DNA from: Rugalucina vietnamica
Taxonomy: Eukaryota; Mollusca; Bivalvia; Lucinida; Lucinidae
NCBI GenBank assembly: GCA_964017185.1
Contig: OZ024872.1
Coordinates: 58,955,817-59,019,816, forward strand
Length of the DNA: 64,000 nt
Direction of reading: 5' to 3'
Shown here: positions 10,444 through 19,052 of the stretch, one piece after another
Layout: each line of letters opens with the position of its first letter
Position numbering within the stretch: the stretch's first letter is position 1
Program-made: the position numbers and the translations under genes
Notes under the pieces: generated by a model
Told to the model about the DNA's origin: nothing
The model's database searches: none
The model's input: the letters and a program-made list of their open reading frames with translations, nothing else

Positions 10444-10575
10444 CCTGGGTTTAATACCCACCATTGCCATGTAATGTCCTTGAGCAAGACATGTGAAGCT
10501 CTCACAGGACTAGCTCAATCCCCATAAACATTGGCTTTGACCAGGCATGACTGTCAGTTGTTGACTTGGGTGTTA
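10442..10575. repeat. SINE 3' remnant
   Basis: It has GGGTTTAATACCCACC followed by TGTCCTTGAGCAAGACA and GGTGTTAAGCCATAATC, resembling the body and tail of the SINE at 11070. The head is replaced by the GA tract. Confidence 0.4.
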
Positions 10576-10676
10576 AGCCATAATCAAACCAATTTCTCAC
10601 CAGATATGCGCCCAAAAATAATATATATTGTATACTGTGATACTTTCGTTGCAAAGAATGTTGTTGAATGTTAAAA

Positions 10677-10903
10677 ATCAAATGATGCTACCTGTGCTGT
10701 TATCCAAGTCATTTGTATACCATTACATGCAAAGATTTGCTGTCGCCCAAGCATGTTTGAGGTTATATCATGTCTTGGACGACAGCAAGATCACTACAAA
10801 TTTACAGCCTTCAGCCATATATACTCAGATGACAGCAGGGTTTTGCATGTGATGGTATATAAATGACTTGGACGATAGCACAGGTCGCATCATTTGATTT
10901 AAA
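10677..10903. mobile_element. Long foldback (about 57-bp arms)
   Basis: The left arm starts TCAAATGATGCTACCTGTGC and the right arm ends GCACAGGTCGCATCATTTGA. The arms pair over about 57 bp with a few mismatches and include CCAAGTCATTTGTATACCAT. An inner pair, CTGTCGCCCAAGCATG and CATGTCTTGGACGACAG, forms a second hairpin. Confidence 0.7.
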
Positions 10904-11069
10904 GATCCTGAGAATCTTTGGATCAATTTACTTTTGTTTATGAATGTGTAGATATGTCTGTAGTTTTACCTCTTCTTGACAGATTGTTATCTATGACAGA
11001 TTAAATCCTGTTTATCTATTTGGTGATATTGACTTTCTCTTTTTAAAAAATTTCAATTTATTATTCAGT

Positions 11070-11545
11070 GAGCGCAGTGGCGTAGTAGTAGAGCATCACA
11101 CACCGAATCTAGAGGTCCTGGGTTCGATCCCCACTGGCGGCACCATGTTTTGCCCTTGAGCAAGGTACATTAACTCCTCAGAGTACTGGTTAATACCCAG
11201 GAAGCGATGGCTCAATCCCGGCATGATAGAAAAATTGTTGACTGGCATTACGAAAACATGCCCATGCATTATACAGAGATTTCTTCACTAGTAAAAATTA
11301 AAAATTTCCATGGTGATATTTTTGATATTTGTACCCACATAGATTGTGGGTACACAGAACCGCCTCGGCGAGGCAGTTCTATTGAGTACCCACAATCTAT
11401 GCTTTTGAGCAAAAATAAGAAAAATGGGTGTACCCCATACCAACCCCAGTTTTGCTATATAAAAGTGGGGTTTGAAGGGGTTATACATTACACAGACATG
11501 TTTTCCTGATGGGACGTTAAACCTCAAACAAACAAATCAATTTAT
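11070..11545 (+). mobile_element. tRNA-derived SINE interrupted by a foldback element
   Basis: The tRNA-like head has an A-box-like TGGCGTAGTAGTAGAGC and a B-box GGTTCGATCCC (from 11121). The body contains CCCTTGAGCAAGGTAC and AGCGATGGCTCAATCCCGG. The 3' end GGGACGTTAAACCTCAAACA resumes after a family 2 foldback element at 11246-11510. The layout is like mollusc RUDI/V-SINE-type elements; the exact family is not assigned. Confidence 0.65.
11246..11510. mobile_element. Foldback element family 2, inserted in a SINE
   Basis: Ends CATTACGAAAACATGCCC and ACATGTTTTCCTGATG. The core GAACCGCCTCGGCGAGGCAGTTC is almost a perfect palindrome, flanked by inverted CATAGATTGTGGGTAC. Confidence 0.75.
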
Positions 11546-11841
11546 TATTCTCCAAACTCCAGTGTAGCAAATCTATACCGATCTAACTCAGTTGCTCTGA
11601 TTTTGCCATTAAAATTAGGATTATTTTCCGATGAATTCTAAATACTGTCCATTATTGTCTTCTAAAATGGTGTCACTGAGTTGGGATTTTAAATCAAATT
11701 GTATCAATTCCTGGTCATTCTATTCTGAGAATAGAACTTCAGCCTGAAAGGCAGGTTTGTCTTTTGAAAAACATGCAAAGTGCACATTAGAGATCAGGAA
11801 AATAAAGTGCGGTGTCACGATGAAGTGGTATAGGACCGTAA

Positions 11842-12101
11842 CATTACCAAAACATGCCCATGCAATATACAGAGACTTTTTTCACTGTAAAAATTGAAAA
11901 TATCATATTTTTCTTATTTTTGCTCAAAAACATAGATTGTGGGTACTCGTTAGAACCGCCTCGACGAGGCGGTTCTAACATGTACCCACAATCTATGTTT
12001 TGAGCAAAAATAAGAAAAATATCAAAAGATTTCTGCTGAAAATTTTCAATTTTTACATTTTAAGAAAAATCTATATTTTACATGGGTATGTTTTTGTAAT
12101 G
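11842..12101. mobile_element. Foldback element family 2, near-perfect palindrome
   Basis: Starts CATTACCAAAACATGCCC and ends CATGGGTATGTTTTTGTAATG. The core TTAGAACCGCCTCGACGAGG and its mirror give arms of about 80 bp running through TTTTGCTCAAAAACATAG. Confidence 0.8.
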
Positions 12102-12248
12102 AAGACCATAAGGAGTGCAACTGGTTTAGTAAAATTCCAAGTTGTTTTTATGATTTCCTCCCTTTAGTTTAAGTATTAGCCAAATCAAGATAAGTTTGCT
12201 TGATATTGGACATGTTCGAGAACTCAAAAGGTGCCATAACTTACACCA

Positions 12249-12490
12249 GGGCCCAGTTGTTCAAAATTAACGACATCGTTAGTTAACAATTCATCAAAAA
12301 TTTCATGAATATTACAAATACACATATTTTGTTGATAAAATGTTAGAATCCTTTGCATTTGCATTGCAAAGGATTCTCACATTTTATCAACAAAAAATAA
12401 TAGTGTATATCCTTATGTAGTTAGCATTTACTTAACCAGTTGTGGTCTTATCGACGACGTTAAAGTAACAAAGTTTTGAACAACTGGCCC
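12249..12490. mobile_element. MITE with GGGCCAGTTGTTCAAAA-type ends
   Basis: Left end GGGCCCAGTTGTTCAAAATT, right end AAGTTTTGAACAACTGGCCC. A central hairpin (12329-12393) has TTGTTGATAAAATGTTAGAA facing TTCTCACATTTTATCAACAA. There is no coding capacity. Confidence 0.7.
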
Positions 12491-12564
12491 CAGAAAGCTA
12501 AGACTGCTTGCATTTATGTGCTTGATAGTCCTCATGAATGGTTTAATTTGGGTACGTGGCATCG

Positions 12565-12755
12565 TATGTTATATCAAAATTACACTCATGCAATAAATAA
12601 CAGTTTTTATTCATCTATGAATGTGAAAATTTACATTAAGTGTTTGGCGATTTTCACATTTTGCTCAAAATAAAGTTTGTTGGTACACATTAGAGCAACA
12701 CAAACAATGTTTTAAGCAAAAATAAGAGTAAGATTTTTGAAATCCATTGTTTAAC
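12565..12755. mobile_element. Foldback element family 2, degraded copy
   Basis: AAAATTACACTCATGCAATA at the left, TTTTGCTCAAAATAAAG and TTTTAAGCAAAAATAAGAG as arms; the central palindrome is lost. Confidence 0.45.
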
Positions 12756-12803
12756 ATATGTGGGGCTCAAACGCAGAATAGAGGTGGGGCAGTATGATCA
12801 AAT

Positions 12804-13050
12804 GAGCCGCCTCGTGGGAAAACCAACAATGTGGTTTCTGAACAGGTCCGACACAAACCGCCCTGTACAGCTTCAGAAGCAGGCTAGAATCTTGAATTTT
12901 GAAATAATGTAGAGGAGGAATTGTACTATCCGAGTAGCGAAAACAAAGGCGCCGATCAGCTTCGCAGTTACTGCGAAGCTGATACTGCGAAGCTGATCTG
13001 CGCCTTTGTTTTCGCATAGGCAGATTGTTGGTTTTCCCATGTGGTGGCTC
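12804..13050. mobile_element. Foldback element family 1, full copy
   Basis: Ends GAGCCGCCTCGTGGGAAAAC and TTTTCCCATGTGGTGGCTC, AAAT on both sides. The palindrome carries an extra GATACTGCGAAGCT unit. Confidence 0.85.
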
Positions 13051-13689
13051 AAATGATTAAAAGTTGTAATGAAATCAGCCTTTACCACTAGGCCATGGGT
13101 CCATGACACAAATATCAGGTAATGAGTACAGGACGCTTTGCTTATCAGTTGCTAGAATCCAGGGAAACACAACTTGAACACTATTTAAAACATGCCCTCT
13201 GGCAAACCCTTTGCTATAAGGAAACCTTATTTAAAGATTTTCCAAAGTCATTGCACTGAAAATGCACCAGATTCCATAATACTTATCTAAGGACTGTTGA
13301 CTTCAATTTGATATTTAATAAGCATTACCTTAATTTGAAACACCTGTTAAATTAAAAAGAGAATCATAAAAATGTAATTTCATTTGCATCAGTTATAGAT
13401 GTCTTGCTTTATCCATAATCCCTTTAAACCATGTTTCCTGCATAAAGTGAGAAAATATAAGCTTTCTTAATGAAAGCATGGAACCCCCAAAGTGAATTTA
13501 AGTTTCACAATTTATAAGTGCATTTGCATGCTTACTTTCAACTTGAAAGATTTGTTTTAATGTTTAAATTGATGTTTTACGTCCCAGTCAACAGCTATGT
13601 TCATGTCAGGATTATCCGATGTTGCCCCCATTCAATTTCTACCCAACATTAGGATGTTCTGACACACAAAATGTGCTTGAAAATATAGC
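13051..13689. other. Unassigned AT-rich sequence
   Basis: No open frame, RNA gene or recognisable repeat. No trace of a cGAS-like receptor was seen here, although the corresponding side of the other two duplicated blocks carries one. Confidence 0.5.
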
Positions 13690-13917
13690 CACCCAAGTAA
13701 AACAAACTAAGGATTATATGTATGGACTGTTTCACTTCAACCACTTTTCTTGAGCGGACTCAGACATTCTGGGCAGTTTACCAGTAACCAAAAAGTCAGT
13801 CAGTAATTTATAAAGCTTTGCCTGGAGGCACAAGCAGCCCATTTATTTCTCCGGACCACAATGGGCGGTGGCCCATATGCCATCGTGAAAGAAATAACAA
13901 CAGTGTCCGACAAGGTT

Positions 13918-14365
13918 TTTAGCTCACCTGAGCCGAAGACTCACGGTGAGCTTGTAGGATAGCCATGCTCCGGCGCCCCTCTGTCATCGTCCGTCTGTGT
14001 ACAATTTCAAAGATATTCTCTGAAACCACTTGGCCAATCAAAGCCAAATTTTATAGGAAGCCTCTATAGGAAGGGGTAACGAAAGTGTATATAAATAATC
14101 CAGGTCACATGACCAAGATGGCCGCCACACCCATATATGGTAAAAACATTTAAATTCTCCTCTAGAAGCCAAAGTCCTAGGATGTTGAAACTTGACACGA
14201 AGCATCGATGACTCAAGTACTACAATGTGTATATAAATCATGACCGTGATGACCTTGACCTATATTATGGCAAGGTCAACATAGTTCGCCTACATGCATT
14301 TGAATAGGGAAAACTGTAAAAATGTCAGTTAAAGGGAAAATCTTGCAGGAAATGAGTAGTAGGAT
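13918..14365. mobile_element. Terminal-hairpin element, truncated, single core unit
   Basis: Starts TTTTTAGCTCACCTGAGCC with its hairpin and carries CCAGGTCACATGACCAAGATGG-like core. It stops at TTCTGAAAAAAATGG, where a family 2 element begins. It is absent at this point in block copies A and B. Confidence 0.65.
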
Positions 14366-14371
14366 TCTGAA

Positions 14372-14570
14372 AAAAATGGGGTGTACAGGGATATACTTAT
14401 TTTCTTAATTTTGATCCAAAACATAGATTGTGGGTACTCATTAGAACCGCCTTGTCGAGGCTATGGGGTCAAATCAATGTTTTGAGCATAAAATACAAAA
14501 TTAATGTATCAATTTTTGATTTTTACATCTAAAATTTTCTATATACTACTTGGGCAAGGTTTCGTCCATG
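14372..14570. mobile_element. Foldback element family 2, partial copy
   Basis: Contains CATAGATTGTGGGTACTC, ATTAGAACCGCCTTGTCGAG and the second arm ATGTTTTGAGCAT; right end TGGGCAAGGTTTCGTCC. Confidence 0.6.
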
Positions 14571-14606
14571 GGATGATGCATCCTCAGTAGGAAGAAATTT
14601 TGTATG

Positions 14607-14858
14607 CACATCAGGATAACATGTCCATACAATGAATGCCCCCTCATACCCCACTTTTATAGAGAAAAAAAATGGGGTTTACGGGGGTATACCTATTTTT
14701 CTGGTTTTTGCTCCAAAACATATATTTTGGGTAGGTGGTTCTAACGAGTACCCACAAGCTATGTTTTGAGCAAAAATAAGAAATATGTTTCAGCTGAAAA
14801 TTTTCAATTTTTAAAGCTAAGAAATTTTTGTTTATTGCATGGGCAAGGTTTTGTTATG
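14607..14858. mobile_element. Foldback element family 2, second adjacent copy
   Basis: GATAACATGTCCATACAATG at the left; GGGTTTACGGGGGTATACC, GAGTACCCACAAGCTATG and the right end CATGGGCAAGGTTTTGTTATG. The core is shortened. Confidence 0.6.
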
Positions 14859-15455
14859 ATTTTTCTCTATGATGCTGCTTTTCTATACAAGTGGTGAGAC
14901 CGTAATTAGTCTGATACTTTGATACGTAAGAGCTTAAAGGCAAAGTGCCTAATAGAAGTTTGAGTGTGGCACTTGAGTCTAATTTATACTTGTCGACAAT
15001 TCGTATTACTTTGTAATGAGAGAAATCGTCTCAGCGAGGATGATGAATACTGGCTTAACAAGTAGCAAAATTAGTTGTTGAAAGTCTGATTAATTGTTCC
15101 AGGCTTAGAACTACGCCTTGCCCGTTTAAAGTCTAATATGTCGTTTTTAAAACAATGCGTGTATGGCAAAGAGCCCTTAGTGTATAAACTGAAAGTCGTT
15201 TAAAGCGTTTGAAAAAATGTTGCACATACGGTCTACCATGTCAATGGCTTTGGTATGTGTGTGGGGGTGGGGTGGGGGGTAAAGTTTGAAACTTTTAATG
15301 CAATGATCCGATTTTCTGACAAACTATGACAATACATCTGATAGGGCCGTGATAATCTACCATTTTCTTCTAAATGGAAATACACCTGGGGAAAGTTCTT
15401 AGCGTACTTGCTCCCCTGGGCAAACAGTATCAGTAATAAGTTCGTGATTGCATTC

Positions 15456-15490
15456 TATAAATTAACATTTACTGTTTGCTTAGTTCAGTT
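15456..15490 (+). promoter_or_regulatory. Core promoter of gene X copy 0: TATA box plus initiator
   Basis: TATAAAT at 15456-15462 and an initiator TCAGTT at 15485-15490. The putative +1 A is at 15487, 31 bp from the first T of the TATA box, which is the canonical spacing. The element pair and its spacing recur in copies A (39320/39349) and B (GATAAAT 53961 / TCAGTT 53990). Just downstream are two GAAA cores (CGCCGAAAGTGG, TACGAAAATT), again in all three. Confidence 0.65.
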
Positions 15491-15570
15491 CTCGCCGAAA
15501 GTGGCATACGAAAATTAAACCAAGGCACAATAATTCTTAAAGGAGACATTTCCAACACGGTCCTTTATTG

Positions 15571-15588
15571 AAATGCTGAGAAAGTAAT
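15571..15588 (+). other. Upstream ORF (4 codons) in the gene X leader, copy 0
   Basis: ATGCTGAGAAAGTAA precedes the main ATG by a few bases (AAATGCTGAGAAAGTAATTA then AATG). It encodes MLRK and a stop. It is unchanged in copies A and B (near 39436 and 54077). It could limit or couple translation of the main frame; no functional evidence is available. Confidence 0.5.
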
Positions 15589-15591
15589 TAA

Positions 15592-15638
15592 ATGTCTGAC
15601 ACGGTTCTTCATGACTATGAAATATTGCCGAATGACAG
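15592..15638 (+). CDS. Gene X copy 0, first coding exon
   Basis: The ATG at 15592 is followed by MSDTVLHDYEILPND and ends in phase 2 at a donor AG|GTATGCG. I do not recognise the protein. It counts as a real first exon for four reasons: promoter, leader, start and donor are all conserved in three tandem copies; the exon is exactly 47 bp in each; there are no indels; and substitutions are few (D/E, P/Q, N/T). The leader runs from about 15487. The intron is interrupted by a family 1 foldback element at 15651-15884. It is transcribed away from the position where copies A and B have the cGAS-like gene. Confidence 0.65.
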
Positions 15639-15650
15639 GTATGCGTATAT

Positions 15651-15884
15651 GAGCCGCCTCGTGGGAAAACTAACAATCTGCATAGGCGAAAACAAAGACG
15701 CAGATCAGCTTCGCGGTAACCGCGAAGCTGATCAGCGCCTTTGTTTTCGCTACTCGGATAGTACAATTTCTCTTCTTCTTAAATCCAAAATTTCAAACTT
15801 CTAGCCATCTTCTGTGCTTGTACAGCCCGGTTTGTGTCGGACCTGTTCGGAAACCACATTGTTGGTTTTCCCACGAGGTGGCTC
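15651..15884. mobile_element. Foldback element family 1 inside gene X intron 1, copy 0 only
   Basis: Ends GAGCCGCCTCGTGGGAAAAC and TTTTCCCACGAGGTGGCTC. The flanks GCGTATAT and ATATATTCAAC compared with the empty site in copy B (GCGTATATATTTAAAC) define an ATAT target duplication. Confidence 0.85.
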
Positions 15885-15941
15885 ATATATTCAACCCTTT
15901 TTGTATCCATAGAACATCTGTTTGAAGCTATTTTATTTAAG

Positions 15942-16107
15942 TCTGCTCAAACAACAAACCCATAGTCAGTTGTTGAAATTAGCGTACCAGTTGAACATGA
16001 ATAACGATCAATGCAATAACGTTTGCCGAGGCTTGAGGAAGTTGAAAATAGCAAACATATTTCATCATGGACTTGAGCAGGACATTTCTACACCAAAAGT
16101 CTTGTAA
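15942..16107 (+). CDS. Gene X copy 0, candidate second exon (small helical, possibly death-fold-like)
   Basis: The acceptor CTATTTTATTTAAG ends at 15941. In the phase left by exon 1 the frame is open for 54 codons after the junction Ser, to TAA at 16105-16107, giving a 70-residue protein. It contains SQLLKLAYQLNMNNDQC, then NVCRGLRKLKIANIFHHGLE and DISTPKVL. The pattern of Leu/Ala-rich helices (LLKLAYQL, VCRGLRKLKIANIF) recalls half of a death-fold domain (DED/CARD/death), but it is too short for a whole one and I cannot confirm it. A weak donor at the end (CTT|GTAAAA) would allow it to continue. The exon is missing from copy A and eroded in copy B. Confidence 0.45.
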
Positions 16108-16341
16108 AACAGTTACTTCAAGGCCTATAAAGATTATGCAAAATGAACATTCTCAGATCTTTCCGGGCTGTCATTGTCATTAAAAAGTTAAGTTGTGATA
16201 TTTCGGACAAAAAGTATTATACATGTCCGTGGATAGAGGTACGTTAGACGACTTAACGTTTGCATGTTATTTTTCTAGGAAAATTTCCTCACTGGATTTC
16301 ATAGGAAGTGAACAAAGGAAAATTGAGATAAACCCCTAATT

Positions 16342-16342
<1 letters not shown>

Positions 16343-16381
<39 letters not shown>
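16343..16381. repeat. Poly(T) tract
   Basis: 39 consecutive T. In block copy B the matching place has only a short T run (about 56531). Confidence 0.95.
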
Positions 16382-17000
16382 CTGGAAAAAACTGAAATCG
16401 TACATAAGAACATCCGTCGGTATATAATTAATGACTGTTTTTGTTATTGCTTTTTGTACGTAGAAGATAATTTGTCCAAAAGTGTTTATGTACATGTATT
16501 TGGGGGTACATAGCTAGGTGCGCCTTACACATTCACTGTCTACTGATGTTGCTCATTTTAGTGTGTGTCATTATGTACCATGTCGACGAGATAGTAGCAC
16601 CTGAAATTCGTCTGTAGTGGTTCCCGTAAAATTGAGGAAAGCAAAGCATCTCTTTCAGAATGTAATTCGTCAGAGCTTTTTGTCAGTCAAGGACAAGACG
16701 TTGCGTGCATTTCAAGTTACTGTTCGTGTCAAGTTCCAATGAGACCATTGATGTGTATGTGAAAACCTTGCTGCTCCAAAGATATCAAGATAAAACGACA
16801 ACACTTATTCTTGTAACTGGATTCAGTCTTCTTAAAATGGATTCAGTATCAGCATCAGCCAACTCTTGATTTTTTCACATGCCCAAACCTCCCAATATTT
16901 TTGTTGTAAACCCCATTGCCGAAGAATGCCTAACAAGCATTTACAATTGATACGAATCATTCCCTGAGTGTGGATTCTTGTCTTGCGTGTCCCGATATAA

Positions 17001-17279
17001 CATTACGAAAACTTGCCCACGCAAGATATAGAGAATGTTTTCAGTATCAAAAATTGAAAATTTCATCAGAAATTTTTTGATATTTTTCTTATTTCTGCTC
17101 CAAACAAAGATTGTGGGTACACGTTAGAACCGCCTCGGCGAGGCGGTTCTAACGAGTACCCACAATCTATGTTTTGGAGCAAAAATAAGAAAAATAGGTA
17201 TACCCCTGCATACCCCACTTTTGCTATATAAAAGTGGGATTCAAAGGGGTATATATTACACGGAAATGTTTTCCTGATG
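17001..17279. mobile_element. Foldback element family 2, copy 0 only
   Basis: Starts CATTACGAAAACTTGCCC, ends AAATGTTTTCCTGATG. The core TTAGAACCGCCTCGGCGAGG with its mirror is a perfect palindrome. Block copy B has the uninterrupted site at about 57570 (GTCCCGATAGAAGATCAAC), so this insertion followed the duplication or was lost from B. Confidence 0.8.
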
Positions 17280-18071
17280 AGATAAACTTTATCGTTTGAA
17301 TTCTTTGTTTGATGTATAACAAGATTCAAATGGATTAATTAGAATTCATTATTCCAACATACAATGCTGTTTTCACATAGGACAAATTGCACAAGTACAT
17401 GTACAGCCAGTTGTATGAGGAGCTTCATTTTATTATATTTTTTTTTACTACTGACAGTAGTTTACTAGTCTTTTTTAAATTATTTATTGAGCTCTGGAAC
17501 ATGCATATAATTTCTACAATGATTTAATTTTGAGTTTGTGTTGTTACATCACTGGTGTTTTAGCGTCTACGTCCAGCCCTTCAGCCAAGGCCATACGAAT
17601 ACTTGTTGGAAAGAAACCCTTCCAGGATGGAAATGTCCAAATCGTTTCTAAATAAAGTAAGCTATTGCTATATGGACGCGTCCACTCGAGCGATTACAAA
17701 ACATAAGGTTAAGTTTGAAATGCTTTCCATCAAAGTGCCATCCAGGGCTTTATGTAATCTGCATGTGTTTTGGCTTTACCAACTGACTTATGAGTAATTT
17801 ACGTGCAACTAAAGAAACTGGTGGAACGTAATAATGTCCTATGGGAGTCTAGTCTTATACAAGAGGATTGGTATTAATTAATCATTTTATTGCAATCTTA
17901 GTTCTTCAAGAATAAAGTTGAGTATGGTTATAATTACTTTTATCTTGATTAAATCTCGGCAGCATCAAGGTTATCAACTACAATACGGTGAGCTAAGGCA
18001 AAACTTGACGCGAGATGCACGCAACCACGCGTAGATGTCCATGAATGCTTATCATCTGTATATTATCTTAA

Positions 18072-18171
18072 ATTCTAACACACCTCGCCTATATAGCCAG
18101 TGGTTACAACTTTCCTCCAAACAGTGAATTACTACTCAGCAATTCACTGCTAGAGCTGATCTATTTCTTAA
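18072..18171. mobile_element. Foldback element family 3, internally deleted copy
   Basis: Ends TTCTAACACACCTCGCC and GATCTATTTCTTA. It matches both ends of the copies at 44865 and 58232, with the middle about 350 bp missing. Confidence 0.65.
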
Positions 18172-18821
18172 ATCAGAGGGAAGCATCAATAATGTACTGG
18201 TCAGTTGTTCGCTTTTGGTAGAAGTGGCCGTAAGTGAGATTAGATATTCCGTATTGATGCTATTAAAAGCACCATTCCACCCGAGGCACTAAGTAAGAAA
18301 AATGCACAGTACAGGATATAAAAATAACAGCACGGATGAAGACCGATAGCACGCTTTGCAAACCAATGCCCACAGCTTCAGCGCTGGCTTATATTTACAA
18401 CCGGTTGTAATGGCTCCAGTCGCCGTATATATATATATACATTTGATTTTTTGGTTTCTTCTTAAACGTTTTGACACTCAAAGCAGAAAAAGTGCAGTGC
18501 AATTTTTAACACAAAATAACACACCCAACGAATGAAACTACATAGAAATCTCCACAAAATGAATTCGTGATATTTTATAGACACTAAGTAAGCATCATGC
18601 TGTTTGGTACCAGTTTATTACAGAACATAATACCATTTGCTCCCACGGTTGCAACCAAAAATAATGTGCGCCATATTTTCAGGATTATTAAAATATGTCT
18701 GGAAATCTAGGTTGAATTAAAAAGTGATTACGTTTCGTTATTTCATGAAAATGTTTTGCCAAAATATTCTTTATAATAATTATTTAACATATGCTGGCAG
18801 AACAGTTTAATCATAATAAAT

Positions 18822-19052
18822 GAGCCATCGCATGGGAAAACCAACAATCTGCATAGGCGAAAACAAAGGCGCAGATCAGCACTGCGAAGCTGATCAACGC
18901 CGTTGTTTCCGCTACACGGATAGAACAATTCCTCTTCTACTTAAATCCGAAAGTTTAAGCTACTATATATAGCTCCTTTCTATGCTTGTACAGCCCGGTT
19001 TGTGTCGGACCTGTTCGGAAACCACATTGTTGGTTTTCCCACGTGGCGGCTC
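18822..19052. mobile_element. Foldback element family 1, ancestral copy in block X (copy 0)
   Basis: Ends GAGCCATCGCATGGGAAAAC and TTTTCCCACGTGGCGGCTC, AAAT on both sides. It is in the same place in copies A (40764) and B (59454), so it was there before the block was duplicated. Confidence 0.85.

Noticed and set aside
11070-11146. Possible tRNA gene
   Set aside because: A and B boxes are present, but a cloverleaf is not convincing and the sequence continues into a SINE body and tail.
17590-17800. Candidate later exon of gene X around ATACGAATACTTGTTGG
   Set aside because: Conserved in the three blocks, but frames differ because of a 1-bp indel, and no phase-compatible open frame joins exon 1.
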